Shown piece by piece: positions 1 through 9,730 of a DNA stretch of 64,000 bases. Under the pieces are notes generated by a model. The model saw only the letters and a program-made list of their open reading frames with translations, was not told the DNA's origin and did not search any database. Numbering within the stretch: the stretch's first letter is position 1; every line of letters begins with the position of its first letter. This DNA is from Cylindrospermum stagnale PCC 7417 (GTDB lineage: Bacteria; Cyanobacteriota; Cyanobacteriia; Cyanobacteriales; Nostocaceae), in contig NC_019757.1 in the NCBI RefSeq assembly GCF_000317535.1, positions 1,835,001 through 1,899,000 on the forward strand, given 5' to 3'. The translations under genes were made by a program, and so were the position numbers.

Positions 1-1027
1 CCTCCAGCAGCTAATTACAGCCGCAGATGAACGAATTAGCGAACTAAAACAACAGCGCAAAACACTATCTCGCCAACTGCAAGCACAAATGCACGCCGCC
101 TACAGTTTGACTAATTTTTCTGGGCAATCCTTATCATTACAGCAATTGATGCCAGGAGGTTTGCCAACGGGGACAGGAGATTGTTGTGCGCCAAAGCTGC
201 TGCACTATGCAGCCACACATAACCTCAAACCCTTGGCAATGGCGGAATTTTGGTGGGGAACATCTTTAGCAAATCAAGACAAAATTCAGGGAGAATTTTA
301 TGGCGCTTGTGCAGAACGCTGTCAACCATTAATGGGGTTTCTGCTATCAGGATTAAAACCTCACCCCCCAGCCTTCAGCCCCGCTTCTACGATGGGAGAG
401 GTGCCGATTATTTATGAAGATCAATGGCTGATTGCTGTAAACAAACCCCCAGGATTGCTTTCAGTACCTGGACGTTATCGCCATAACCAAGACAGTGTTC
501 TCAGTCGCTTGCGTCATCTGTTGCCTGAAAAAGAGGCAATTACATCTGTGCATCGCTTAGATCAAGAAACCTCTGGTATTTTGCTGCTGGCACGCGATCG
601 CTTAACCTATCGTCAACTAAGTTGGCAATTTCAGCAACGGCAGATTCACAAAGTTTATGAAGCCATACTTGCCGGTACTGTAACAACTGATCAAGGCGTG
701 ATTGAATTACCGTTATGGGGAAATCCTGAAAACCGCCCCTATCAACAAGTTGATCAACAACGGGGTAAACCCAGCTTGACACACTTCCGGGTGATGGCGC
801 AGTTTGGAGAGTATACCCGTGTAGAGTTTACACCGCTGACAGGACGCACCCACCAGCTGCGGGTTCACGCTGCCGATGAGCGAGGATTGGGAATAAGGAT
901 ATTAGGCGATCGCCTTTATGGTTGCAGTGCAGTTGCCCAGCGGTTATATCTGCACGCGCGGGAACTGATTTTTCAGCATCCGCAATCGGGGGAAACTCTG
1001 CATTTGCAAATAGAAACCCCATTTTGA
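1..1027 (+). CDS. RluA-family RNA pseudouridine synthase, 5' end cut by window
   Basis: Converts uridine to pseudouridine in rRNA or tRNA. The reading frame is open from base 2, so the gene starts outside the window; the first in-window Met (base 89) lies inside a charged coiled-coil-like stretch (ELKQQRKTLSRQ) and is not a convincing start. The C-terminal catalytic domain carries HRLDQETSGILLLARD, with the catalytic Asp after Leu, and the late family motif LTGRTHQLRVH. The N-terminal part before the catalytic domain (about 140 visible residues) is the long extension common in cyanobacterial RluA relatives. Family is certain; the modified site is not known. Confidence 0.9.
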   Translation, partial: LQQLITAADERISELKQQRKTLSRQLQAQMHAAYSLTNFSGQSLSLQQLMPGGLPTGTGDCCAPKLLHYAATHNLKPLAMAEFWWGTSLANQDKIQGEFYGACAERCQPLMGFLLSGLKPHPPAFSPASTMGEVPIIYEDQWLIAVNKPPGLLSVPGRYRHNQDSVLSRLRHLLPEKEAITSVHRLDQETSGILLLARDRLTYRQLSWQFQQRQIHKVYEAILAGTVTTDQGVIELPLWGNPENRPYQQVDQQRGKPSLTHFRVMAQFGEYTRVEFTPLTGRTHQLRVHAADERGLGIRILGDRLYGCSAVAQRLYLHARELIFQHPQSGETLHLQIETPF

Positions 1028-1069
1028 CGAGCATCAGGGACTTCCAAATCATAAAATATCCCAAATTTT

Positions 1070-1128
1070 CTTGTGGGGTGGGCTTCTAGCCCGGAATATG
1101 GGACTGGCTTTCCGGCCCATCCCACAAG
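1070..1128. repeat. Inverted-repeat element, CTTGTGGGG type
   Basis: Arms CTTGTGGGGTGGG and CCCATCCCACAAG pair with one mismatch around a short centre. A related element with the same outer ends is at 22085-22160. It lies between the pseudouridine synthase and the GGDEF/EAL gene. Likely a small dispersed palindromic element. Confidence 0.7.
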
Positions 1129-1236
1129 ATTAGGTAATTTATTTCTTGGAAATCCCTAAGCGACTTCCAAATAAAAAATGGCGTTGCTGATTTTATCTAC
1201 GAAAATGATTTTGGACTTTACCAAAACCTTTGTTTG

Positions 1237-1262
1237 TAGAGACGTTGCATGCAACGTCTCTA
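1237..1262. repeat. Perfect 26-nt palindrome, GAGACGTT family
   Basis: Two 13-nt halves (TAGAGACGTTGCA and its exact complement). Relatives with the core TAGAGACGTT...AACGTCTCTA occur at 32858-32883 and 53621-53648, and a half-degenerate copy at 8791-8813. It may act as a bidirectional terminator here, or be a mobile small repeat. Confidence 0.75.
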
Positions 1263-1295
1263 TATTCTATTTTGGAGATGTCTAATTAGTAAAAA

Positions 1296-3023
1296 TCATA
1301 CAGATAAGACGCTGCTGCCGCAGATTTCCAACTGTTGAGAACTTTTTTTCAACATCTGGGGGATTGTATCAGTAGCGACAGGGCGACTAAAGTAGAACCC
1401 CTGAGCTTCGTGGCAGCCTCGCATTTGCAGATATTCAAGCTGTTCTTGAGTTTCCACACCCTCTGCCGTGATCTTTAACCGGAGACTCTTTGCTAGGGCA
1501 ATGATAGCATCGGTTACAGCTGCGCTATCAGGATTGGACATTACATCCTGCACAAATGACCGATCAATCTTGAGTTTATTAACAGGAAGGCGCTTCAAGT
1601 AATTGAGAGAGGAATAGCCGGTGCCGAAGTCATCTAAAGCCAAGGATATGCCTAGTTCTCGTAATTTTTCTAAGGTTTTAATCGATTGCTGAATGTCAGC
1701 CATCAGAAAGCTTTCAGTCACTTCCAATTCCAAATAAGACGCTTCTAGTCCAGTTTCCTGAAGAACTTGGCTGACAATCTCCACTAAATTCGGTTGTTCA
1801 AACTGTCGAGCTGACAGGTTTACCGATATGCGAATTGGCGAAAGTCCAGCAAGCTGCCAAGCACGGTTTTGAGCACAGGCTGTTCGCAATACCCATTCCC
1901 CAAGTGGTACGATCAAACCATTGGCTTCTGCAATCGGAATAAACTTTGCTGGAGAAACTAACCCTTGCGTGGGATGTTGCCAGCGAACTAGCGCTTCAGT
2001 TGCTGTCACTTGTCTGCTGTGCAAATCAATCAAGGGTTGGTAATAAACCAGCATTTCGTGGCGCTCAAGCGCTCCATGTAATGCATTATCTAACGCCAGT
2101 TGCTCTTGTAAATGTGCATTGATCTCCGGCGAATAAAACCGGTATTGGCCGCGCCCTTGCTGCTTGGCTTGGTACAGCGCCATTCGAGCCTGTTGCAAGA
2201 GTTGATCTACATTATTAGAATCATCTACTTGATTAATTGTCATCCCGATGCTGGCTGTGATCCGAATCAGGCTACCTTGAATAGAAAAAGGCTTTGCCAG
2301 GGTACTTAGTAGCAATTGGGATAGCTTGATTACAGACTCAAAGGTGGGAATTTCCATTCGTGCGATCGCAAATTCATCTCCAATTAAATGGGCCAGGATA
2401 TCTGTTTGCGCCATACAAGTTGTTAAACGCTGGGCAATTGCTCTTAAAAGTAAATTTGATGTTTCATGCTCCAATGCATGACTCAGTCCAGTGAAATCAT
2501 CGATGCCCAGCAACAGCACAGCTACGAGCCGCTGGTCTTTGTCAGGTTGGGATAAGGTTTGATGTAGGCGAGTGCAAAATAAGTCCCGATTAGGCAATCC
2601 AGTCAAGTCATCGTAGTTAGTAATGTAGTGAATTAACTCATCTAATTTGTGAAGAGTTTGTGAGGTATTTGCCATTAGCGTACCCGCTTCATCAACAAAT
2701 TGTGTAGGCAATTCAGGTAATGTATTCGTATTTAGATAGTCTTGCAATGCCACAGATGTCAAAATCACTGGGGCGAGGAGGAGGCGTAGGGCATAAAGAG
2801 TAGCTGCCGTACCTACTAATGTAGCTAACAGAGCAATCACCAAAACTCGCACCGTCATCTCCCAAGAATAGGAATTTGAGGTGACAAAACTGAAAACTAA
2901 AACTAAAAGTGGCACGTGAGTTCCTAAAAATGTCACCAACATGATTTTGGCAATGTAACTTTTATTCAGCAATCCGAAATTAGTCAGAGATGAGTACAGA
3001 TTAAGTGTGTGATTGTGCTTCAT
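1296..3023 (-). CDS. Membrane GGDEF/EAL protein, probable c-di-GMP phosphodiesterase
   Basis: Second-messenger enzyme of about 575 residues. Two N-terminal membrane helices (about 26-47 and 58-86) are followed by a GGDEF domain (about 135-300) and an EAL domain (about 310-560). The GGDEF signature reads IGDEF at about 214-218, so the first Gly is lost and cyclase activity is doubtful. The EAL domain looks complete: EALVRWQHP, NLSARQF, ELEVTES, DDFGTGYSSL, KLKIDRSFV and AEGVET are all present. The likely role is c-di-GMP breakdown at the membrane, with the GGDEF part perhaps regulatory. It has no obvious operon partner. Confidence 0.92.
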   Translation of the reverse strand: MKHNHTLNLYSSLTNFGLLNKSYIAKIMLVTFLGTHVPLLVLVFSFVTSNSYSWEMTVRVLVIALLATLVGTAATLYALRLLLAPVILTSVALQDYLNTNTLPELPTQFVDEAGTLMANTSQTLHKLDELIHYITNYDDLTGLPNRDLFCTRLHQTLSQPDKDQRLVAVLLLGIDDFTGLSHALEHETSNLLLRAIAQRLTTCMAQTDILAHLIGDEFAIARMEIPTFESVIKLSQLLLSTLAKPFSIQGSLIRITASIGMTINQVDDSNNVDQLLQQARMALYQAKQQGRGQYRFYSPEINAHLQEQLALDNALHGALERHEMLVYYQPLIDLHSRQVTATEALVRWQHPTQGLVSPAKFIPIAEANGLIVPLGEWVLRTACAQNRAWQLAGLSPIRISVNLSARQFEQPNLVEIVSQVLQETGLEASYLELEVTESFLMADIQQSIKTLEKLRELGISLALDDFGTGYSSLNYLKRLPVNKLKIDRSFVQDVMSNPDSAAVTDAIIALAKSLRLKITAEGVETQEQLEYLQMRGCHEAQGFYFSRPVATDTIPQMLKKSSQQLEICGSSVLSV

Positions 3024-3438
3024 AATTTATGAACTGGGGTTGTTACTTAGTAAAATAATTGCCTCGTATTTTGGCAAAACCATCTCTTAGATTCACAATT
3101 TAGGGGAATAAATCTCAATGGCAATAGCCCAATATAAGGTGATATTTTTATGCTTCCCAATCCGGCTGTACACTTATATATTTATTTATATTTATTCTGT
3201 TAGTTTTCAATAAATTTAACTTCACAATCTAAAATCTAAATTGCTTATCGTGATTCGGTTAATTTAAATAAAAAGTTTGGATAAATCAAAGGTAAATTTA
3301 CTATTAAACTTGGGTGAATGAAAGCAATAGGCTACGCTCCGCCCGAACGCTCAAAGCGTGTGCTTTGGTGCAGATCACTTTTTTATGCTTACTGGTAATA
3401 TAAAATTGAGTTAAGTCTAGAAAAGAAGCGATTCTGTA
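3024..3438. other. Intergenic region, no gene seen
   Basis: AT-rich spacer of 415 bases between the divergent GGDEF/EAL gene and a Uma2 gene. It must hold promoters for both. The stretch at about 3330-3375 (GGCTACGCTCCGCC, then AACGCTCAAAGCGT) looks like a Nostoc-type small palindromic repeat. No ORF or RNA gene was recognised. Confidence 0.5.
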
Positions 3439-3981
3439 ATGAAGACGCTAGCTAAGTGGTCTGTGGATGAATATCATCGGATGATCGAAGCGGGTATTTT
3501 GCGCGATCGCCGTGTGGAGTTGTTAGCAGGCGAAATTGTTGAAATGAGTCCAGAAACCCCAATTCACTACAGCACAGCTAAACGAGGCGCAAAATACCTA
3601 GAGGAGTTGCTAGCAGGTAAAGCTGATGTCCGTTTCAATGGGCCGATTACCCTATCTTTCTCGGAACCTGAACCAGATATTGCCATTGTGCGGCTACCAG
3701 AGTCTAAATATGGCGCTCATCATCCTCACCCTGAAGATATATTCTGGATTATAGAAGTCGCTAAAACAAGTCTGAAGAAAGATATAGAGATTAAAGCTGC
3801 TATCTATGCAGAAGCGGGAATTCAGGAATATTGGGTTTTGAATTTAGCTGCCAAAAATGCCATGATTTTCCGAGATCCACAAAACGGTAAATACCTTACA
3901 GTACAAACCATCAGCGAGGGAATGCTTACACCATTGGCATTTGCAGACATTCAGGTGTCAGTTGAGCGGCTTTTGGGGTGA
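3439..3981 (+). CDS. Uma2-family PD-(D/E)xK-fold protein
   Basis: Belongs to the Uma2 (DUF820) family, greatly expanded in cyanobacteria and built on a restriction-endonuclease-like fold; the biological role of the family is unknown. Visible core: EPEPDIAIV (Asp), then IEVAKTSLKKD with the E-x-(V)-A pattern, and the family-typical ending segment KAAIYAEAGIQEYWVLN. Length of 180 residues is normal. It stands alone ahead of the DUF262 gene. Two other, quite different family members are at 30854 and 32093. Confidence 0.9.
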   Translation: MKTLAKWSVDEYHRMIEAGILRDRRVELLAGEIVEMSPETPIHYSTAKRGAKYLEELLAGKADVRFNGPITLSFSEPEPDIAIVRLPESKYGAHHPHPEDIFWIIEVAKTSLKKDIEIKAAIYAEAGIQEYWVLNLAAKNAMIFRDPQNGKYLTVQTISEGMLTPLAFADIQVSVERLLG

Positions 3982-4254
3982 GTATGGGGCGAATGTCGCA
4001 CAACACCCTTTTGGTTTGTGACTATAATTCAAATATGAGCGTAGACTAGCAAGGGCTTGTCGTTAGATATCAAGCTCACCCAAAACTATGCACAAATCCT
4101 TAGACATACAGCCTGTTGTATATGTCGCTATTAGTGCAGTTCTTAAAAAAAGTATTGTGCTTACCATCCCTCAACTCTGCCATAATGTAATGTGGATTTT
4201 GGCGAAGAAGGAATCTAGTATTTAGAACAATTTCAAGTAAATAAAAAAGCACCC

Positions 4255-5283
4255 ATGAACCACAATCTTGCTGAAAATGAAAATACCAAACTAAACGTAG
4301 AGTACTACGGGGCTGATTTCCCTGTTGATGTCTTGGTTAAAAGAATGGAAGCTCAAGATTTCATTATTCCAGGCTTTCAAAGGAAATATGTCTGGAAAGA
4401 AGAAGAAGGATCACGCTTTATTGAATCTCTGTTACTGGGACTCCCCACTCCTGCACTTTTTTTGGCTAGAGACAAGTTTTCTAGTAAATATCTTGTGATA
4501 GATGGACAGCAGCGACTAAAAACATTGCAGTACTTTTACAAAGAATCTTTTCCTGAAGGAAAAGTATTCAAACTTAAAGGTGTTATACCTGCTCTTAGTG
4601 GTTTAACTTATTCTAGCTTACCGCCATCTGAACGTCGTAATCTCGATAACGCGATTATCCACTGCATAATTATCTCTGAAAATTATGATTCAAACGGAAT
4701 ATTTTATCTGTTTGAAAGACTGAACACTACTGGTACTTCTTTAAGTTCCCAGGAAATTCGTAATGCCATTTATCATGGTGCTTTTAGTGAATTACTTCAA
4801 GAATTAGTAAAAAATGAAACTTGGCGGCATCTATATGGTAAAGATGATAATCGAGCGAATGAACAAGAACTGATACTAAGATTTTTGGCTCTGCACTTCA
4901 ATTTTGAAGAATACAAAGGGAATATGGTAGATTTTCTCAATGATTTTATGCTAGAAAATCAAAATTTAGAGCAAATTCCAAAAACCGAGATGCAAGATAT
5001 TTTCTTGAACACAATTCAGTTTCTTGATAATTGTTTTGGATCAAAAGTTTTTTATCATAAAAAATCATTCAATAGCATTATTTTCGAGCATATAATGCTT
5101 TTAACTGCTAAAGAGTTAAAACATGGTTTAAAATGTGAAACCTTCAAAAAATTTTATGAAGCACTCATTAGAGATGAGCATTTCTGGTCATTATCTAAGT
5201 ACTTTACAACTAGTAGAAAAAATTTAATGGCGAGGCTAGATTATGTTTGTCAAATTTACAAAAATTTATGTCAAACAATGTAA
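4255..5283 (+). CDS. DUF262 (GmrSD/ParB-like N-terminal) protein
   Basis: A 342-residue protein with the DUF262 core. The family motif DGQQRLKTL (about 84-92) is a ParB/sulfiredoxin-type nucleotide site, preceded by PGFQRKYVW and LLLGLPTP and followed by LNTTGTSLSSQEIRNA. In GmrSD-type restriction systems such a domain is coupled to a nuclease domain. Here the protein is single-domain and its 3' end overlaps a HEPN gene, so the two probably form one translationally coupled defence or toxin-type module. The target is unknown. Confidence 0.85.
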   Translation: MNHNLAENENTKLNVEYYGADFPVDVLVKRMEAQDFIIPGFQRKYVWKEEEGSRFIESLLLGLPTPALFLARDKFSSKYLVIDGQQRLKTLQYFYKESFPEGKVFKLKGVIPALSGLTYSSLPPSERRNLDNAIIHCIIISENYDSNGIFYLFERLNTTGTSLSSQEIRNAIYHGAFSELLQELVKNETWRHLYGKDDNRANEQELILRFLALHFNFEEYKGNMVDFLNDFMLENQNLEQIPKTEMQDIFLNTIQFLDNCFGSKVFYHKKSFNSIIFEHIMLLTAKELKHGLKCETFKKFYEALIRDEHFWSLSKYFTTSRKNLMARLDYVCQIYKNLCQTM

Positions 5284-5747
5284 AAATCCTAGCTCACAGG
5301 CAAAAAATAGATAATCTCTTTAATCAAGTTAAATCTACTTCTAATCCTAAAGATCAGAGTGAATGGTCAAAATATTTATGCGTTCTAGTTTCAGGATTTA
5401 TTGAAGAGTCTCTGAGAGTTTTATTAGAAGAATATGCTAGAAAACATTCCTCAACCTATATTCAGAATTTCGTTGAAACTGAAATCAGATATATAACGAA
5501 TTGCAAGACTAACAAAATTATACTGATACTAAAGCAGTTCAGTCAAGCTTGGGCAACAGATTTTGAAAATCAGATTCAAGTAAAGAGTCGAATCACTGGT
5601 GAAATAAAGGATGCTTTAGATAGCATAGTTACTAATCGGCATAGCATAGCGCATGGTAAGAGTGGAGATATCACTTATGTTAGAGTTTTAAAATACTATA
5701 ACAATGTAAAAATAGCTGTAGAAATCTTAGAAGATATCATCAGGTGA
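5268..5747 (+). CDS. HEPN-domain protein, probable RNase partner of DUF262
   Basis: Carries NRHSIAHG near residue 130, the R-x4-H motif of HEPN ribonucleases, after an N-terminal helix LVSGFIEESLRVLLEEYA typical of the MAE_28990/MAE_18760-type HEPN group. I chose ATG at 5268 (159 aa); a TTG at 5247 would add seven residues. Either start overlaps the end of the DUF262 gene. HEPN proteins are usually toxins or antiviral RNases, so a toxin/effector role beside DUF262 is the best inference. Function is not proven by sequence. Confidence 0.8.
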   Translation: MSNNVKILAHRQKIDNLFNQVKSTSNPKDQSEWSKYLCVLVSGFIEESLRVLLEEYARKHSSTYIQNFVETEIRYITNCKTNKIILILKQFSQAWATDFENQIQVKSRITGEIKDALDSIVTNRHSIAHGKSGDITYVRVLKYYNNVKIAVEILEDIIR

Positions 5748-5984
5748 TAACTACTCTCAGAGGGAGTTTGAGTAAATTCCGGCGATTGGTTTTTCTAAAC
5801 ATAGGATTGTGCTAAAGACTTTTTTCAACCAAACAGAGTTAAAGGTTTGAATCATATGTCTAAATGGCAACAAAATATCTAACTTATTGCCTGTGATTTT
5901 GATATCCCTTTGTGATGATATCTTACTAGAGTACTATGACTCCCCTAATTATCCAGCTTACATCTACTATTCCTGTATATAAAT

Positions 5985-7478
5985 ATGCCAGAACATAATA
6001 CAGACATATCAACCATCTCTGCTGCTGCTCCTACGGTCATCTATGATGTGATAGTAGTAGGTGCTGGGCCGATTGGGTTAGCAACTGCCCTTGGCTTACG
6101 CCAGCGTGGTATTGAAAATATTTTAGTGATTGATCAAACTCGCGCCTTTCGTCAAGTTGGTCAGGTTTTAGATCTTCTCCCCAATGGATTAAAAGCCCTC
6201 AAATATTTAGCTCTTCACGCTTACGAAAACGTCAAAAAAACTGGCTTTGACTTCTTTAATTCCCAGCAGTCAAAAGACGAGAAAACTATTGAACAAAAAC
6301 CGCCAAAGACTTCACCTGCGTGGGTTACAAAAAACTTCCAGGGACAGACAACTCGCTCAATTCCGCTTGAGTATGATCGCTGGTTCCAAGATTATGGAGA
6401 AGGTCGAGTGCCGATTCCTTGGTATGAATTGCAGACCACCCTCAGAGATTTACTTCCTCAAGACTGCGTTAAAGCTAATCACCGTTGTGTCAATGTTGTA
6501 GATGAGCCAGAATCTGGGTGTGTGCGGATAGATTGTGTATCTGATAGCAGCATAGAAGCCAACCCCTATGCCTATTGGACAGAAGAAACCCAGCCCCAGA
6601 ATTCAGACTCTATCTCCCAAAAATCAGCAATAAAATCAATCCGAGCAAAGCTAATTGTTGCCGCCGACGGGATTAACTCCACTGTACGTAGAGTGCTTTA
6701 CGCCGATAGCCCATACCGCGCTTTTGCACGACCCAAATATTCTGGGTTTACCGCCATAAATTGTCTGGAAATAACCGAGATACCCAAGGAATTAGCGACA
6801 GAAATAGCAGAAAAATTCTTTCAGGACTCACGAATTTTGACAGTTAGGAATCAGGAAATATCTGCAAATTCTGGCTGTATGGAAGACCCTAGCATGATTT
6901 TATTTTGTGGCCCCAGCGGTCAACTTGGGTACGTCATGCATCTGGCTTTGCCTTTGGACTCGTTACAAGGAAAATCTGGAAGTGCTTTAATTAATTTAGC
7001 GATGCCAGAGTTAGAAAAGGCTGGCTTTCCCGATAACCTCAAACAATTAGTCAGTCTATCTCCTCCTGGCAATATGCAGCAGCGTCCGTATTACATTCAC
7101 CCCGCTACTCTTGCCGATACTCTACGATTTCCTAGCACAGCCAATTCTGAAGGCGATTTTGCGAAAATTCAACCAGCTTGGAGTGTAGGCCGAGTTGTAT
7201 TGGTTGGTGATGCAGCCCACGGAATGCCCCCTTTCATGGCCCAAGGTGCTAATCAAGGGTTAGAAGATGCTTTAGCAATTGTTACACTAATCGCTAATAT
7301 TGCAGAGAACGATCAATGGGATAATCAAGAAGCGATCGCCACAGCCTTCGAGAAATATGAGCATATTCGCCGCCCAATGATGGCATATATCCAACAGGCA
7401 ACATTAACACGCTTTGCCCAGTTGTCAGATAAAGAGTGGCAGGAGTACAACCAAAGGGTATATGGCCGCAATTTTTAA
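5985..7478 (+). CDS. FAD-dependent aromatic-ring-type monooxygenase
   Basis: A 497-residue flavoprotein of the PHBH/UbiH superfamily. N-terminal Rossmann motif DVIVVGAGPIGLATALGL (about 21-38), a central AADG segment contacting FAD, and the second FAD motif VVLVGDAAHGMPPFMAQGAN (about 408-427). These enzymes use NAD(P)H and oxygen to hydroxylate aromatic or unsaturated substrates; the substrate here cannot be told. The next gene starts 73 bases downstream on the same strand, so co-transcription with the ureohydrolase is possible. Confidence 0.88.
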   Translation: MPEHNTDISTISAAAPTVIYDVIVVGAGPIGLATALGLRQRGIENILVIDQTRAFRQVGQVLDLLPNGLKALKYLALHAYENVKKTGFDFFNSQQSKDEKTIEQKPPKTSPAWVTKNFQGQTTRSIPLEYDRWFQDYGEGRVPIPWYELQTTLRDLLPQDCVKANHRCVNVVDEPESGCVRIDCVSDSSIEANPYAYWTEETQPQNSDSISQKSAIKSIRAKLIVAADGINSTVRRVLYADSPYRAFARPKYSGFTAINCLEITEIPKELATEIAEKFFQDSRILTVRNQEISANSGCMEDPSMILFCGPSGQLGYVMHLALPLDSLQGKSGSALINLAMPELEKAGFPDNLKQLVSLSPPGNMQQRPYYIHPATLADTLRFPSTANSEGDFAKIQPAWSVGRVVLVGDAAHGMPPFMAQGANQGLEDALAIVTLIANIAENDQWDNQEAIATAFEKYEHIRRPMMAYIQQATLTRFAQLSDKEWQEYNQRVYGRNF

Positions 7479-7551
7479 GATGCCCTACGACTGTTACAAT
7501 GCAGATGTCTAGCAAGCGGCGTTTTGTCTGCCCACGTACATCCAGAAATCG

Positions 7552-8601
7552 ATGAGTAATCAAATCCAGGACTACAACCCCAGCAGCGTCGGTGAAAAAA
7601 ATGGTAATCTCCTTGGTTTACCTTTTAATTACGAGTCTGCAAACCTGATTGTTTTCGCTGTACCGTGGGAAGTCACTGTTTCCTATGGCGCTGGTACCGC
7701 CAACGGGCCGCAGCAAATTTTGGATGCTTCGGTGCAACTGGATTTGTTCGATTTTGATCATCCTGATGGCTGGAAACAGGGAATTTTTTTGGTAGAAATT
7801 CCCCAAGATATCTTAGATAAAAATAAATATTATCGCGCCGAAGCTACCAAAATTATTGAACGACTGGCAGAAGGTAAACAACTGACAGATACACCAGATT
7901 TAACACCTGTGCTGACAGAAATTAATCAAGCTTGTCAACAGGTGAATCAATGGCTGTTTACCCAGTCTCAAGCAGCAATTAACAATGGTAAACAAGTTGC
8001 AGTCATTGGTGGTGATCACAGTTCACCTTTAGGATATTTCCAAGCATTAGCCACTAAATATGCAAATTTTGGCATTTTGCACATAGATGCCCATGCAGAC
8101 TTACGCGATGCTTATGAGGGATTTGAGTTTTCTCATGGATCAATCATGTTTAATGGGTTAAAAATCCCGCAAATCTCTAAATTAGTGCAAGTAGGAGTGC
8201 GGGATATTTGCCATGATGAAGTACAACTAATTAACCAATCAAATAATCGAATTGTGGCTTATTACGATACAGCTATCAAACAAAAACTTTATTCTGGGGC
8301 GACTTGGATTGATATCTGTCGAGAAATTATCAGTCATTTACCTGAGTATGTTTACATTAGCTTTGATGCTGATGGTTTAGATCCTAAACTTTGCCCAAGT
8401 ACAGGTACACCTGTCCCTGGTGGACTGGAATTAGAGCAGACTTTTTGTTTATTTCGGGAGTTGGTAAATAGTGGGAGAAAGATTATAGGTTTTGATCTCT
8501 GCGAAGTTGGTGATGCTGAGTGGGATGGGAATGTGGGGGCCAGGATTGTTTATAAGCTGGCGAATTTGCTAGATTTATCGCAGAAACAATTTAGCAATTG
8601 A
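7552..8601 (+). CDS. Agmatinase/arginase-family ureohydrolase
   Basis: Binuclear metal hydrolase releasing urea from a guanidino compound. Metal-binding motifs are intact: GGDHSSPLGY, HIDAHADLRD and SFDADGLDP. Length 349 residues. The usual annotation is agmatinase (polyamine route), but cyanobacterial members of this family include guanidine hydrolase, so agmatine, arginine or guanidine are all possible substrates. It follows the FAD monooxygenase closely and is followed by a dispersed hairpin element. Confidence 0.88.
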   Translation: MSNQIQDYNPSSVGEKNGNLLGLPFNYESANLIVFAVPWEVTVSYGAGTANGPQQILDASVQLDLFDFDHPDGWKQGIFLVEIPQDILDKNKYYRAEATKIIERLAEGKQLTDTPDLTPVLTEINQACQQVNQWLFTQSQAAINNGKQVAVIGGDHSSPLGYFQALATKYANFGILHIDAHADLRDAYEGFEFSHGSIMFNGLKIPQISKLVQVGVRDICHDEVQLINQSNNRIVAYYDTAIKQKLYSGATWIDICREIISHLPEYVYISFDADGLDPKLCPSTGTPVPGGLELEQTFCLFRELVNSGRKIIGFDLCEVGDAEWDGNVGARIVYKLANLLDLSQKQFSN

Positions 8602-8617
8602 TTGCTGATTAAACCCG

Positions 8618-8697
8618 AAGAACCCCACCCCTTAATCCCCTCTACCACGGGAAAGAGGGGAGATTTTAGCGCCAGCTAAAAGCGACGTGGGGTTCTT
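8618..8697. repeat. Inverted-repeat element, GAACCCCAC type
   Basis: Perfect 11-bp arms AAGAACCCCAC and GTGGGGTTCTT enclose a CCCCTCT...AGAGGGG stem and a second small stem, TTAGCGCCAGCTAAA. The same architecture (CCCCACCCC, then CCCCTC...GAGGGG, then a GCGCCAGC stem, then GTGGGGTTCTT) is nested inside the MITE at 53360-53590. It is 16 bases after the ureohydrolase gene and may double as its terminator. Confidence 0.7.
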
Positions 8698-8790
8698 GGA
8701 AAATGAAAGGTAATTTTCTGAACTTGATGTAATTGGCTGCCTTTAGGCTTCTAGTTAGAGTGGTTTTCATGTGAATGAAATACATATCTT

Positions 8791-8813
8791 GTAGTTGTAT
8801 GCAACGTCTCTAC
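8791..8813. repeat. Degenerate GAGACGTT-family palindrome
   Basis: GTAGTTGTATGCAACGTCTCTAC keeps the right half (GCAACGTCTCTA) of the 1237-1262 palindrome exactly, while the left half has decayed. Confidence 0.5.
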
Positions 8814-8880
8814 ACTGTGGTCTAATCAATCGAAAACTGCTGTAATAGCGTTAAGCTAGATAAAATTTAGTTAAATAACA

Positions 8881-9729
8881 GTGATGTTTTGTCTCAAAGA
8901 ACACATAGATACTTTTACAAAACAATTTGTTCCATCCCAGCGATTTATTCGTTCGCAAAAATCTACCATTAATAGCAAACAGATACTCCAAACAGAACTG
9001 AATAATGCCTCAATTAAAGTTCTGAGTTGGAACATTGCTAAGAAAAATTATGATGAAATTTGGGTGAGAGATTTCTTAAACATTATTCAGCAATACAAAC
9101 CAGACCTAATATTTTTGCAAGAATTCAACCTAGAGATGGATGCAGACAAGGTTGTAGAATTGATAGATATGAGTTGGAATTTCGCCCCTAATTTTATCGA
9201 TACTCATGATCAGACTTATTCAGGAATTTTGACGGCGGCTAAAACCAGTCCACTAACCCAAAAATCAATCATCACTAGCCATCATGAACCGATTATTCAA
9301 ACTCCTAAAGTTTCCCTCATTACCGAGTATCCACTAGCTAATAAAAAACAAACTCTCCTAGCTATCAATAGTCATCTAATCAATTTTGTAAATTTAGACA
9401 AATTCCAAACACAATTGCATGAATTACAATTAGCAATATCAGCACATCGTGGACCCCTGATCTTTTCAGGAGATTTCAATACCTGGAGTCAAAAAAGAGC
9501 AGATATCCTGGGTAAGGCGGTTACTCAACTGGGGTTAGAACCAGTAGATTTTGCACCCCATGAGAGCAAGAAAATTAAACGGTTTCTGTTATCACCGCCT
9601 CTAGACTATATCTTTTACCGAGGACTGTGTGAGAAAAAAGCCGGTGCTAAAGTGCTAGACCAGTTTTTATCGTCCGATCACAGTCCATTACTAGCAGAAT
9701 TTGCCTATATGGATACCAAAGAGAATTAA
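8881..9729 (+). CDS. Endonuclease/exonuclease/phosphatase (EEP) family protein
   Basis: DNase I/AP-endonuclease-fold metal hydrolase of 282 residues. Conserved blocks: LSWNIAKKN, DLIFLQEFN (metal-binding Glu), FSGDFNTWS (GDFN), PLDYIFYRG and the final SSDHSPLLAEF (SDH catalytic His). GTG at 8881 or ATG at 8884 can start it. Its stop is one base away from the ATG of the phospholipase D-family gene, so the two are surely co-translated. That suggests a phosphodiester or phospholipid-related role rather than DNA repair, but this is inference. Confidence 0.85.
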   Translation: MMFCLKEHIDTFTKQFVPSQRFIRSQKSTINSKQILQTELNNASIKVLSWNIAKKNYDEIWVRDFLNIIQQYKPDLIFLQEFNLEMDADKVVELIDMSWNFAPNFIDTHDQTYSGILTAAKTSPLTQKSIITSHHEPIIQTPKVSLITEYPLANKKQTLLAINSHLINFVNLDKFQTQLHELQLAISAHRGPLIFSGDFNTWSQKRADILGKAVTQLGLEPVDFAPHESKKIKRFLLSPPLDYIFYRGLCEKKAGAKVLDQFLSSDHSPLLAEFAYMDTKEN

Positions 9730-9730
9730 A

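Noticed and set aside
4088-4225. Short frame upstream of the DUF262 gene (about 45 codons)
   Set aside because: No recognisable protein features; composition fits spacer DNA.
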